Notes under the pieces: generated by a model
Seen by the model: only the letters and a program-made list of their open reading frames with translations
The model's database searches: none
What the model was told of the DNA's origin: nothing
Assembly (NCBI RefSeq): GCF_011043735.1
Contig: NZ_JAAKGV010000029.1
Coordinates: forward strand, 1-64,000
Reading direction: 5' to 3'
Length of the DNA: 64,000 nt
Origin: Methylobacterium sp. DB0501
Lineage (GTDB): Bacteria; Pseudomonadota; Alphaproteobacteria; Rhizobiales; Beijerinckiaceae
Part shown: in pieces, positions 34,652 to 43,633 of the stretch
Numbering within the stretch: position 1 is the first letter of the stretch
Layout of the letters: every line of letters begins with the position of its first letter
Program-made: the position numbers and the translations under genes

Positions 34652-34912
34652 GTGCCTAGGCGGCGCCCGGCCCACATGCCATCCGCGCGCTGGCGCGACC
34701 TGGTGCCCGACCCGATCACGGCGGAGCATTGGCGCGAGGCCCTGGTCTTCATGGCCTCGGTGGTCGAGAGCTACGGCGACGTCTACGCCCCGGTCCTCGA
34801 GGAGGTCGAGCGCCGCTACGAGGCCGCCCTGCATGCCGAGCGGCCCCGCGACCGCGCCCGGCGCATCCTGGAGACCTACACCCGCGACGGCGACCTGAAG
34901 GCGATCCGCTGA
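34652..34912 (+). CDS. Small helical protein convergent with integrase
   Basis: This 86-aa reading from GTG 34652 contains ITAEHWREALVFMASVVESY and APVLEEVERRYEAALHAERP. It overlaps the integrase gene 3' end by 37 bp in convergent orientation. The amphipathic helices look real. Unknown function; by position an excisionase-like or recombination accessory role is possible but not shown. Confidence 0.55.
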   Translation: MPRRRPAHMPSARWRDLVPDPITAEHWREALVFMASVVESYGDVYAPVLEEVERRYEAALHAERPRDRARRILETYTRDGDLKAIR

Positions 34913-36186
34913 AGCCATTCCTGCTTCTGCGCGAGGCTCGGCCCGGTGCCGTAGCGCGGCCGGTGGTACTTGTGACCCATCAGCGCCGCCATCACCTTCT
35001 CGGGCGCCTCGACGGCGGTGAGCCGGTCCTCGAAAGTGTGGCGCAGCGAATAGAGGCTGTAGCCCGGGCCCGGCAGCAGGTCGCGCCCGCGCAGCACCTT
35101 GTTGACCAGGGCCGAGAGCTGGGGAGCCTTGTCGCGGTAGCGCGGAAACCCGTCCGGCTGCGCCCGCATCGCCAGCAGGGCCACCCCGACCAGGGGAATG
35201 TCCCGTGCCGATTGCTCGGTCTTCATCCGCCGGCTGTCCGGACGCACGCGGACATGCGGCACCGGATCGTCCAGGCGGATCGTCGCCGCCGTCAGGTTCG
35301 CGGCTTCGGAGAGCCGCAGGCCGGTTTCGGCGATCAGGTAGATCAGGCGGCGGGCCTCGTCGTTGAGCCCGTCGAGGGCGTCCTCGGCCAGGAGCCGGTC
35401 CTGCACCCAGGCGGCCGGGAAGGCGGTGCGCTGGCCCTGCACCTCGCCGCCGATCCGCATCTCGCCGAAGACCGGCCCGAGGCCGAGCCGGTGCGCCCGC
35501 TCGATGGCCTTGAACATGGTGTTGAGGTGGCCGAAATCCTTGTTGGCGGTGGCGATCTCGATCCCCTCGGCCAGGACCCGCTTCTGCCACCAGTCGCGGA
35601 AATCGAGGGCCTGCGCCCGGGTCACCTCCTCCAGCGGCCGGTCGCCGATGACGTCGACGAGGTTGGCGATGGCCCGCAGCTTCGGATTGCGCCACTTGCG
35701 CAGCTGGTCCGGGGAGAGGTCGCGGTTGGCGGCGGCCGAGAGGCGCTCGAACTCGGCAAACAGCGTCGAGAGCCGCAGCGGGGCCGGCGCCTCGCCCCCG
35801 AGCACGGCCGCAACGGCGGCGGCCTCGGCAGTGCGGGGCTGGGCCATGATGGTGCGGATGCGCGCGAGCAGCTCGTCGTCCGGCAGCTCGGCGAGGCTCG
35901 GCGCCAGGCGGTAATCGAAGCCGAAGCCGCGGGCCCGCTTGCGCGCCGCGTCGTACCGCTCCTGCGCATCCTGCGACTGGCCGGCGAGCAGCCCGTGCCA
36001 ATAGGTCTCGAGGTCGGCGTTGAGCGCATCGACTACTCGCCGCGCCTTGGCGCCCCGCGGATCGTCGGCGACGCGGACCTTCGTGGTCTGGCGCACGATC
36101 ACGCGCCGATCGAACGCCGCGACGGTGTCCGGCACGCGCCGCACGAGGTACCAGATGCCGTCCCGGTTGGTCAGATAATCCGCCAT
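34876..36186 (-). CDS. Prophage tyrosine integrase
   Basis: This 436-aa protein has an N-terminal arm domain (TNRDGIWYLVRRVPDTVAAF, typical of rhizobial phage integrases), a core-binding domain, and a catalytic domain with Arg in IAETGLRLSEAANL, the box II Arg in YSLYSLRHTFEDRL, His in ALMGHKYHRPRYG and the Tyr in the same segment. It would catalyse site-specific integration. It sits at the right edge of the phage genes, so the attachment site should lie in 36187-36470. The other end is left of the window. Confidence 0.93.
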   Translation of the reverse strand: MADYLTNRDGIWYLVRRVPDTVAAFDRRVIVRQTTKVRVADDPRGAKARRVVDALNADLETYWHGLLAGQSQDAQERYDAARKRARGFGFDYRLAPSLAELPDDELLARIRTIMAQPRTAEAAAVAAVLGGEAPAPLRLSTLFAEFERLSAAANRDLSPDQLRKWRNPKLRAIANLVDVIGDRPLEEVTRAQALDFRDWWQKRVLAEGIEIATANKDFGHLNTMFKAIERAHRLGLGPVFGEMRIGGEVQGQRTAFPAAWVQDRLLAEDALDGLNDEARRLIYLIAETGLRLSEAANLTAATIRLDDPVPHVRVRPDSRRMKTEQSARDIPLVGVALLAMRAQPDGFPRYRDKAPQLSALVNKVLRGRDLLPGPGYSLYSLRHTFEDRLTAVEAPEKVMAALMGHKYHRPRYGTGPSLAQKQEWLQRIAFRSPSRV

Positions 36187-36470
36187 CCCGCTGCGCCACG
36201 TTACACAGAGCGTTGCGCAGGATGATACACGCTAACCCATGGTCAGGACAACGCGAACCATCAAATTGTAAGGGATTTCAGATGCTTGCTTGCCAAGGGC
36301 GTGACGAACACCATAGTTTGTCCAGATGGCAGGCCTATCGCATTGATATCTCACGTTTTTATTTTTCGCCTTGGCCTTTTGCGGTCAGATTTAAGACCAT
36401 AAGTTGGCTCTTATCCGAGCATAAAGTAGGCCCTTTTAAAATCGGTATCTGACTCCACTCCAAAGAAAAT
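36187..36470. other. Junction between prophage integrase and Tn7-like operon
   Basis: No gene is seen. The expected right attachment site of the prophage and the distal end of the Tn7-like element should both fall here or nearby. The DNA becomes AT-rich at 36350-36460. Short look-alike motifs (CTTATG type) occur, but I cannot define either end. Confidence 0.4.
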
Positions 36471-36490
36471 GCCTTGGCTCGCGCCAAGGC
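36471..36490 (-). terminator. Intrinsic terminator after tniQ
   Basis: GCCTTGGC-TCGC-GCCAAGGC is a perfect 8-bp stem. On the minus strand it is followed by attttcttt. It lies 27 bp after the tniQ stop and ends the transposition operon. Confidence 0.8.
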
Positions 36491-36516
36491 TTGGGTTCCG
36501 GTATTTGTATAAAAGC

Positions 36517-38355
36517 CTAGAGGAGCGTTTTTCTTAGGTAGAAAGTTGCACCAACTTGGTCTCTTCGTATCGCCGGTTCTACACCGCGGCGATCGAGATC
36601 TTTCTTGAGCTTGAACGCGTTCGTTTCCCATTGAGCGGCGAGCTCGCAAAGGGAGACGTAGGTTCGCTCGAAGGTGTCGACTACGTCCGGTAGGACGATC
36701 AGGTTTGGGCACCGGTTCACAGGATTGATCGCTGCAACTCGAGGAAGGTATCCGCGGGCAAGGAGCCCGTCGACCACCCGCTGATGCACCCCCAATCGGA
36801 TCCGGAGGGCCTGTGTGGTGTAGCCGTTGTGGTCTGGACCGCGAACTCGCTCGAGGATTTCATCGGCGTTGACCAGAATCGCGTGGAAGCCGGCCTTGTC
36901 GGGATCCACGCCGACCCAGCAAAGCTGGCGATTCAGGATCATTCTGATGATATCTGGCGTTGGGCAGTAACTGCGTTTGGTCGCACGAGGGATGTCCATG
37001 AATGGCCGTTCCGGCCGTGGACGGATGACACCCCCCTCGGAGAGCTTGACCATGAAGGCGTCGACATCGGCCTTCGCGTACCGGGCCCGGATAACCTTCT
37101 CTTCGACCATGTCGCTCTTGAAGGGCTCGATGAAGCCGTTCGTCGTCAGCATGATTGCGTAGGAGTAAGTCGTATGAAGATACTCCGCCATCGTGCGGAG
37201 ACTAAAGAGCTTTGTGGCGCGTCCCAGAACCGGTGCTGCGATGGCAGCATCGAAGATCACATCCGCATTCCGGCGCGGGGCATCTGAGGGAATGACCCCC
37301 TCGGCGACCAGAATCTTGCGAAGGCGATTGGGATGCTGTCCAGCCTCAGCAGCGGCGGTTGGTAACGAGTGGGTACGACGGCGGACTACCGGGAGTCCGA
37401 CGACGACATCGCCCGGTCCGAAGGGCACGACGTCGAGCGCATGTTTGAACACAAGATCCCGCAGTGGCGCGTAGCCTGGATCGACGCCAGGGCGCGTGAG
37501 GAGGTGATTCAGTATGCCGTACATGGCCCCAGGGCCCTCATGGAGCCCTCCGCGGGTGTAATGCTTGCGCATGAGTTCATCGAGGAAGCGCAACACGACC
37601 GGCTCGCCTCCGTCGATGATCTGAAAGCCAGTATCGGCCGCCTCCCTCTGTTCGCTCAGCGTTAAGTTCCCGAGCGCGACGGCAGGACCGAACAACGCCG
37701 CAGCCCCTACCGCCTCGCACGTCCGTGCGGCTGCGTACCATGGCATCTTGTCGAGCAACGGCGAAACCTCACGTCGCTCCTCGAAACGAGAAACCAGATA
37801 GGCTTCCGCGGCCGACGGCATGACCTCTTTTGTGGAATCAGCGTATTCCCCCATCCGGCCGAGGTGAGGCCAGATTACCCGCGAGAAGTCGTAGGCCTCG
37901 TTCGCGTGAACAGGACCGCCGATTTCGCGAAGGAGTATGTGGTGACGAGGGCAGGCGCGGATAGGTATCAGTTGCCAGATGGTACGTCCGTAGCATGCCT
38001 CGATTAGGGCCCACCGCGAATGCGCTGCATCTTCTGCCAGGCATCGAGGACAGACAAACGTGCGTGTGCGTCGAGACATCCTTAGTGGGAGGAGCTCTCC
38101 GCGATGCGTGACGTAACCGTTGGAACGGATCGAACTGCTGTGCGTGATCTCCGCGGAAGGGATACCCGTCAAATCGGCGAGATCGTCGAGTGCCGTCGCT
38201 GACCGGACACAATCGGGGAGAACTTCCGACCGAGATAGCGGAGGAACGTCCGAACCGAGGTTGTTTTGTGGATCACCGCCAGCCGTGAACAGAAGCCAGT
38301 GACGGCCTCGCCGGGTAAGAGCGGGACGAAGGGATGGAGCCGTGCCATAGCTCAT
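36517..38355 (-). CDS. tniQ: TniQ/TnsD-like target selector
   Basis: This 612-aa protein has TniQ-domain features in its first 170 residues: a zinc-finger pair with TRTFVCPRCLAEDAAHSRW and PIRACPRHHILL. The C-terminal two-thirds is rich in HTH-like segments (VHQRVVDGLLARGYLPRVAA). The length is nearer to TnsD-like proteins than to the small TniQ of CRISPR-associated transposons, suggesting recognition of a fixed attachment site. The start overlaps the tnsC stop (ATGA), the last gene of the tnsA-B-C-tniQ operon. No second TniQ or Cas gene is present. Confidence 0.88.
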   Translation of the reverse strand: MSYGTAPSLRPALTRRGRHWLLFTAGGDPQNNLGSDVPPLSRSEVLPDCVRSATALDDLADLTGIPSAEITHSSSIRSNGYVTHRGELLPLRMSRRTRTFVCPRCLAEDAAHSRWALIEACYGRTIWQLIPIRACPRHHILLREIGGPVHANEAYDFSRVIWPHLGRMGEYADSTKEVMPSAAEAYLVSRFEERREVSPLLDKMPWYAAARTCEAVGAAALFGPAVALGNLTLSEQREAADTGFQIIDGGEPVVLRFLDELMRKHYTRGGLHEGPGAMYGILNHLLTRPGVDPGYAPLRDLVFKHALDVVPFGPGDVVVGLPVVRRRTHSLPTAAAEAGQHPNRLRKILVAEGVIPSDAPRRNADVIFDAAIAAPVLGRATKLFSLRTMAEYLHTTYSYAIMLTTNGFIEPFKSDMVEEKVIRARYAKADVDAFMVKLSEGGVIRPRPERPFMDIPRATKRSYCPTPDIIRMILNRQLCWVGVDPDKAGFHAILVNADEILERVRGPDHNGYTTQALRIRLGVHQRVVDGLLARGYLPRVAAINPVNRCPNLIVLPDVVDTFERTYVSLCELAAQWETNAFKLKKDLDRRGVEPAIRRDQVGATFYLRKTLL

Positions 38356-39437
38356 CCTCTCTTCTTCGTCGACCGCGCGGAGGGGCGATCATCCTCCCCA
38401 TCGATCCGCTTCGGCCCGTTCAGAACCCTGAACGGGTCGGTCGCCTCCCAGTCGTGCACGAGAAACGGATTATCTTCGGCCTCGACGCCTGTTTTTCGGG
38501 CATAGGCCGTGGCGAAATCGTCCAAGGTCAACGGGTCAGGCGAAGGCATATCCGTCGGAAGACGACGCAGATTGCGCTTGAGCCGGACCCTGATCGCTTC
38601 GTGGATCCGCTCGATCGCGCATCCAAGCTGATAGCCACCGGCGTGAATCGTACGCGGTGCAAGGGCATCCGCGTGGACCGCCGAGATCCCGAGCTTAGCG
38701 AGACCGGCAAGTTGCTGGACGATCTTACCGACATTGCGAGCATCGGACGCGACGGTCAGTCCCGCCAGCGGCACGAAGGCTAGCCGACGAGCAACTTGCC
38801 GCTCCCCTTCGAGAACCTGCCTGAGTTCCGGGATCCCAGACAAGATCAGTCCAATCGGCCACTCATCATCGATCATCAAACATTTGAACGTGTTGAGGAT
38901 CTTTTTAATCTGAACCGAGTTGGCGGGCTGCGTGATGTGATGCGCTTCGTCGATGTGCAGGATCTTTGCACCCATAAGACGCAGCTGGCCCCGTACCATA
39001 TGCGCCAGGCGCTGCTCCTGACGGGGGACGTCCTGCACCGGCATTCCCAGCTTGCGGAGGGTGTCGATCGCGAAACGATCGAGCGTGCAGGCCCCCTCCG
39101 GCTTAACCGTCACGAGGGGGCAGCGAGATCCGATGACGCCGTAATGCGGGAAGGCCGGATGCTCAAGGAAGATCCGACGCAGCATGGTACTCTTGCCAGC
39201 GCCGGATTCGCCGATCACGGCGATCCCTGAAGCTTCCTCGCTGCCGTACTCCACCCGCGAGTCTGTGTGTTCCAGAAGATGCTCGAGTAGTTCATCGACG
39301 TGGTCGGCGACTTCTTCGTGCTTTGGGTGACGAAAGTACGTCCCGCGCACCCGTTGCATGATCTCGATCCGCTGGCACTGTTCTCCGGTCGCCACGCTTC
39401 GAAAGTGATCGAGAGGACTGACGATGTCGTCACGCAT
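38352..39437 (-). CDS. tnsC: TnsC/TniB-like AAA+ transposition regulator
   Basis: A 361-aa ATPase with Walker A GVIGESGAGKSTMLRRIF and Walker B GAKILHIDEAHHITQP. A sensor-1-like region follows (WPIGLILSGIPELRQVLEGE). TnsC links the target selector to the transposase. I chose the ATG at 39437 (MRDDIVSPLDHFRSV), which overlaps the tnsB stop by 8 bp; a longer upstream reading is antisense-like and rejected. The C-terminus is basic. Confidence 0.92.
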   Translation of the reverse strand: MRDDIVSPLDHFRSVATGEQCQRIEIMQRVRGTYFRHPKHEEVADHVDELLEHLLEHTDSRVEYGSEEASGIAVIGESGAGKSTMLRRIFLEHPAFPHYGVIGSRCPLVTVKPEGACTLDRFAIDTLRKLGMPVQDVPRQEQRLAHMVRGQLRLMGAKILHIDEAHHITQPANSVQIKKILNTFKCLMIDDEWPIGLILSGIPELRQVLEGERQVARRLAFVPLAGLTVASDARNVGKIVQQLAGLAKLGISAVHADALAPRTIHAGGYQLGCAIERIHEAIRVRLKRNLRRLPTDMPSPDPLTLDDFATAYARKTGVEAEDNPFLVHDWEATDPFRVLNGPKRIDGEDDRPSARSTKKRG

Positions 39438-41718
39438 CGGGCGTCTCCATGGTCCAGGCGCTGTCATCCTCGCCACTGCTGTCCCCATCCCCATCCGAGG
39501 GTGGCACGGTGGGAGGCGGCTCGGGATCAGGACGCTGTCGACGAGGTGAAGCCGACGGCTCGGTTTGCTGGATCGTCGGGCCGGTAATCGGAATGCCCTG
39601 CGCCAGCGGATCGCCGCCCGCCGGGGCATTCTTCAGCGCCCGTTCCTCGGGGATGTCGAACCCACGCAGCATCTCAGCTTCTGCCCGGGAGATTGCGTCG
39701 GCGTCGTACGTGTGCGGCGCGATAGTGAAGCGGCGCTCTGCGGCGGCCGCGATAGCCCGGATCTGCCGAAGGGCGTCAGCGATGATCGGTCGGCTCGCTG
39801 CGGCTGCGATGTCGTACCGCCGCCGCTGGTCCTCAACCACGCCCAACCACGCCTGGATCGAGGCCCCCTGAAGGCCGAAGGTTGCACAGGGAATGGTCTT
39901 CCATACGCCCGCGATCTGGATCGAAATCCAGCCGAGGTCATCGGGATCGACCCGCACGGGGAGATCGATCTCGCCCTCTTTCGCGAGAAGCGCCGCGAGG
40001 TCGACGGACTGGTAGTGCAGACCGAGGATTCGGATGCCCCTTTTGCCGAGCTTACGGTTCAGGTGGATCCCGAAGACCGCGCGCTGCTGATGCGCGCCGG
40101 GCGTCACTCGAGAGCAACCGCTCTCGCGCATCAAGCGCTGCCAACAGTCCCGAGGCGTCTCACCGTAGAGGCCCTCGTGAGGGGTATTGTGGTAGATATC
40201 GACGTCATAGAGTACGAGCGCACGAGCCAGTTCGTCGACGAAGAGGCTGGCGTTCTTGCCCGGGTCATAATCTCCCTTGTCAGTCACATTGGCGAATGTT
40301 TGACCAGTGAAGTGCTGAAGGAATTGCGTCCGGGTGGTGCCGAACGAGCGTTCCACGTGGGCGCGCTTATTTGGCTGACCGACCTGGGGTGCGACGAACA
40401 CGATGCCGAGGTCGGCGAGCATTTGCCGGAATCGGTCGGAACGGAATGCGGTACCACCGTCAGTCGCGATCGAGTGCGGGACGCAAGCGTAGTCCCACGG
40501 CGTCTTGGCCCCCATAGCCGCGGCGATTGAGGTTTTATCGCTGAGCATCATCCGCAGGAGGACGGCTGCGGCCTTGGTCGTTTCGGTCGGGGTGAGTACC
40601 TCCGCTAGGGTGCATTTCGATGCGACGTCGATCGCTCGAAGAAGAATCCAGCGCTCTTTCGGCACCAGCCTCTGCTGCTCGGCCGTCATCTTCGCCCACA
40701 GGCCGCTCTCGACGGCCATATGGATCAGCGACACCTTGCAGCCGTCGATCTCGACGCGCTCGCCGATGCGAGTGACGTCGAACTTCCGCCGGACGCTACT
40801 GTTCGTACGAATGGCGTACTCAAGCCCGTGACGAGCGCGATCTCGATGGAAGCGCGGGATGCGCTTGACCCTGGCGCGGTACGTCGAGGCACCGATTTTT
40901 CGCAGCGGCGGCTGCCCCTTCACCGCACGCTGGTCATTCTCCGCGGCGAGGGCATCCTCGTAATCCTTGTAGCACCGGTCGAAAGAGTAGCGATTTTCGT
41001 CGAGATAGGCGTACACCGCCTCCATCATCATCGCGTGCTCGTCGGCGGTGAACCGGGGCTCATGATTGCCGCTATTGCAATGGCACTGTCGCACGCCCCA
41101 CGCCTGGCAACCGGCCTCCTCATAGGCCAGAAGCCAGCGCTGCAAGGTCTTCGCGCCAGGCAGCGCGCGGAGGACCACCGTCCGGCCCGCGCGAACTTTC
41201 CGACGCTTGCCGGACCTGGTTAGGGACGGACGCGTCTGCGCCGCCTCCTTAGCCGCGGGTTTCTTGGCATAATCGAGCTGCATCAACTGCGGTCCGGCGC
41301 GCCTAATCGCCTCGTCGAAACCGGCCATGGTTCGATTGACCCTTTGCTCGCCTACCGGCGGAGGGTTTCGACGATCCTTGGCAGCTTCGTCCTGGTAGGC
41401 GCGCACACAGGCTTCCCTCCAGCGCACCTCCGAGAGCTCTTCAGCCGGGATCTCGTCATTGCTCTCGATGAGCGTGCGCGCGCGGGCGCGCGAGCGAGGC
41501 TCGGTGTAGAACTGGGGATCCTGACGGAAGTCTGGATGTTGCCGGGCCTCATCGAACTGTTCGAAGGTGACATGGTCGGTGAGGTCGGTGCCGACAGGCT
41601 GCAGAAGGTAACCGGTCTTAGTCAGGCCCTTGCATGTCAGTATCTGTCCGCCTCCCAGGATAATACGATCAGCCGGGTCCAATCGGTACCGAGGGACCAT
41701 GAATGAGCAATCGGTCAT
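39430..41718 (-). CDS. tnsB: TnsB-like DDE transposase (Mu/TniA type)
   Basis: This 762-aa transposase has the catalytic triad: Asp in RVEIDGCKVSL, Asp in SIATDGGTAFRSD and Glu in KRAHVERSFGTTRTQ. It has N-terminal DNA-binding HTH regions and a Mu-C beta-barrel after residue 560 (YQSVDLAALLAKEGEIDLPV). The Pro/Asp-rich C-terminal tail (QRPDPEPPPTVPPSDGDGDS) is where TnsB proteins contact TnsC. It cleaves the 3' ends and joins them to target DNA. Coupled to tnsA by ATGA. Confidence 0.94.
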   Translation of the reverse strand: MTDCSFMVPRYRLDPADRIILGGGQILTCKGLTKTGYLLQPVGTDLTDHVTFEQFDEARQHPDFRQDPQFYTEPRSRARARTLIESNDEIPAEELSEVRWREACVRAYQDEAAKDRRNPPPVGEQRVNRTMAGFDEAIRRAGPQLMQLDYAKKPAAKEAAQTRPSLTRSGKRRKVRAGRTVVLRALPGAKTLQRWLLAYEEAGCQAWGVRQCHCNSGNHEPRFTADEHAMMMEAVYAYLDENRYSFDRCYKDYEDALAAENDQRAVKGQPPLRKIGASTYRARVKRIPRFHRDRARHGLEYAIRTNSSVRRKFDVTRIGERVEIDGCKVSLIHMAVESGLWAKMTAEQQRLVPKERWILLRAIDVASKCTLAEVLTPTETTKAAAVLLRMMLSDKTSIAAAMGAKTPWDYACVPHSIATDGGTAFRSDRFRQMLADLGIVFVAPQVGQPNKRAHVERSFGTTRTQFLQHFTGQTFANVTDKGDYDPGKNASLFVDELARALVLYDVDIYHNTPHEGLYGETPRDCWQRLMRESGCSRVTPGAHQQRAVFGIHLNRKLGKRGIRILGLHYQSVDLAALLAKEGEIDLPVRVDPDDLGWISIQIAGVWKTIPCATFGLQGASIQAWLGVVEDQRRRYDIAAAASRPIIADALRQIRAIAAAAERRFTIAPHTYDADAISRAEAEMLRGFDIPEERALKNAPAGGDPLAQGIPITGPTIQQTEPSASPRRQRPDPEPPPTVPPSDGDGDSSGEDDSAWTMETPDA

Positions 41719-42410
41719 CGCGCGTCCTCCCGGTCAGCTGCCCGGACGAGGGTGCCGCTCGTGATTCGCGCATTGCCCTGCACAATGAGCTGCCCGGACC
41801 CGATGAGCCGTACGATCGCGCGATAACCGTCACCCCCGAGGCCGGTCGCGTCCCGGAGATCGCCAATGCTTAACTCTCCAACGATATTCGACAGTACGGA
41901 GATAACCGCAGCATCAGCAGGATTCGGCGGATCGCGCCGGCAGTCGTGAAAGAGAACCGCGTTATGGACTGCGTCACGCGGTAGATCACGTTCAGATACA
42001 AGAACGATCTCGTCCGCGACTTCCGGTGAGATTCTCGTAGCGAGGTCGCTCAGAAACTCCATGAATCCTAGCTTGAGCGCGCGATCGCTCGGCTTATAAG
42101 CCAGAGCCTTCCGCGTGCCGTCCACAAATGTGACAACGAAATCGAAATAATGCCGGCGAACGACACCGTCATCGTCGCGATAGACAGCTTCTTGTTGTTC
42201 ACGCACGTCGACGATGTCGCGTCGCGCAAGCAGGACGGACAACAAACGATACTCGCCAAGGCTTTCAAAGAAAATTTGCCGAGTTCCGTTGTTCTGGGCA
42301 ATCAAAATACCTTGAGTAGATGCCTTCGATCTAAATTTGGTTGGCAGCCTATCTGCAATGCTCTCAGCAGGGGAGCGCCAATGATCCGACGATTGTACTG
42401 CCGCTTTCAT
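41715..42410 (-). CDS. tnsA: TnsA-like endonuclease
   Basis: A 231-aa protein with a TnsA-type restriction-endonuclease fold: Glu49 in FFESLGEYRLLSVLL, Asp90 in RHYFDFVVTFVDG and Lys106 in ALAYKPSDR, then a C-terminal helical domain (SIGDLRDATGLGGDGYRAIV). TnsA cuts the 5' ends, allowing cut-and-paste transposition. It is the promoter-proximal gene; a GGAGA-type ribosome site lies about 10 bp upstream. In Tn7 the right transposon end lies just upstream of tnsA, which here would be about 42.43-42.56 kb. Confidence 0.87.
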   Translation of the reverse strand: MKAAVQSSDHWRSPAESIADRLPTKFRSKASTQGILIAQNNGTRQIFFESLGEYRLLSVLLARRDIVDVREQQEAVYRDDDGVVRRHYFDFVVTFVDGTRKALAYKPSDRALKLGFMEFLSDLATRISPEVADEIVLVSERDLPRDAVHNAVLFHDCRRDPPNPADAAVISVLSNIVGELSIGDLRDATGLGGDGYRAIVRLIGSGQLIVQGNARITSGTLVRAADREDAR

Positions 42411-42571
42411 CAGTCATATCTCCTCGAAATTATGACGCTCCACAGATGCACCCGCTGTTTGCGCAAGCGGTATAACTCTGCAAAAGCGCAAGTTGTTTAT
42501 GATTGATCGTAAGTTACAATTATACGTTTGATGATCGAAGGATTCAACTCGATCTTGTAGAGGAAATAACC

Positions 42572-42679
42572 TCACACGAGCGGAGTCGCGACGACATCAT
42601 CTAAGGCGCGGCCGTTCAACGCGACGAACCGCTCGAAGCAGTCATAGTCACTGAAGATCAGGCATTTGATCGATGCGCC
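42572..42679 (-). pseudogene. C-terminal gene fragment, unknown
   Basis: A 35-codon open stretch after an in-frame TAA reads ASIKCLIFSDYDCFERFVAL and then NGRALDDVVATPLV before TGA. The composition is protein-like, but there is no start codon in a sensible place. It is probably a remnant of a gene cut by insertion of the neighbouring transposon. The rest of 42411-42704 contains no gene; it should hold the transposon end. Confidence 0.45.
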
Positions 42680-42704
42680 TTACAATTGCGCATTTCTCCC
42701 GCGT

Positions 42705-43076
42705 TCAATCGTTGAGCCCGCGCTGCGTCATCAGCAGAACATCTTCTTTGCCAGCGAGTCGCATTTGCTGTTGTATTGCCATCAAATAATAATCTAGATT
42801 GCTATTTACGGCATAATCTTTGTCTTCGACGGCAATATAAATTATACGACTGTCTGTGAGATGACCTTTAAATGGAAAAAAATATCGAATGATGGAACCG
42901 TCCGTCAATTCACAATCGAATTCGAACGGGCCATCTTCCAGTTTCAGCAGAGGCAACTCGGTACCAAGATAAAGAGTGATTTCTGTTCTGCTTGCAAGAC
43001 TGAGTGAACTTTCCGAATGATTGATCGCAATAACACGACTGGCATGGATTGAAGCAGCGAAACTAAGCATGTGCAT
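42705..43076 (-). CDS. Small protein of unknown function
   Basis: This 123-aa product (start ATG 43076 or 43070) is beta-rich: ASIHASRVIAINHSESSL, LELEDGPFEFDCELTDGSI-like central strands, then IIYIAVEDKDYAVNSNLDYY. AT-richer than average for the window. No family recognised. It ends just before the gene fragment at 42572-42679. Confidence 0.6.
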   Translation of the reverse strand: MHMLSFAASIHASRVIAINHSESSLSLASRTEITLYLGTELPLLKLEDGPFEFDCELTDGSIIRYFFPFKGHLTDSRIIYIAVEDKDYAVNSNLDYYLMAIQQQMRLAGKEDVLLMTQRGLND

Positions 43077-43080
43077 ATCA

Positions 43081-43365
43081 GGCTCCTTACGCCACGATGC
43101 GGTAGTGCGGCCGTGGATGCATCACCCCGGCTGCTATGCAGCCGGAGCGAGGTGGGAGACGCCAATAAGTCGAGGGTCATCTGCAAGGAGGGGCTTGTGA
43201 GCCGAGTCCTCTCGTGGCAGAATCCATGGATGGAGAGCCCAATGAGCCGACAACCGTCGGGCCAGTAGGATCATCCAGCAGGCTATCTTGGTATCTTGCA
43301 GGACAGTAAGATAGCCGACTTATCTCGAAAGCGTCCAAGCGCCCGCTTGGGCGCTTTCTTGCTTG
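43081..43365 (+). ncRNA. Candidate structured RNA with intrinsic terminator
   Basis: Three strong hairpins occur in order on the plus strand: CCGGCTGC-TAT-GCAGCCGG (43127-43145); GGCTATCTT (43281-43289) with AAGATAGCC (43308-43316), which has an 18-nt loop; and GAAAGCGTCCAAGC (43327-43340) with GCTTGGGCGCTTTC (43345-43358), a 14-bp stem with one G-U pair followed by ttgcttg. The last looks like a terminator. No protein frame of quality covers the interval. A short stable RNA ending near 43365 would explain the pattern; its start is not defined. Confidence 0.45.
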
Positions 43366-43633
43366 TGTCACGTCATCGGGGATCCTCCGCTCACGGCGAG
43401 AATCATAGAACGCCATGTGTAAGTTTTAAAGAGACTCGCCGAAAGAATCTTTCGACAGGGATTCCGCGCGATGCTTGCCTTTTCAGCGCAGCGCAGCCAA
43501 GAACTGCGAAGATGACATCGCATCAACGTTCAACTTCGTCTACATCAGTTCTTGAGCACTAGTCGGACTTGAAGAAGGCGTTGAACGACGGCGAGAAGCG
43601 CGAAGCACTCGCAAGAGGAAAACGGCACCACGG

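Noticed and set aside
39438..39629. Upstream start for the TnsC-like ATPase
   Set aside because: The extra 64 residues overlap the TnsB C-terminus in another frame and are not protein-like. ATG 39437 gives the usual overlap and length.
36517..42410. CRISPR-associated transposon (CAST)
   Set aside because: No Cas12k or Cascade genes and no array nearby. The TniQ protein is long, like TnsD, rather than the small TniQ of CAST systems.
42430..42560. Transposon right end with TnsB sites
   Set aside because: Short similarities (gcgcaag repeats, TTTATG-type motifs also left of 36.46 kb) are too weak and not regularly spaced. I cannot define the end or a target duplication by eye.
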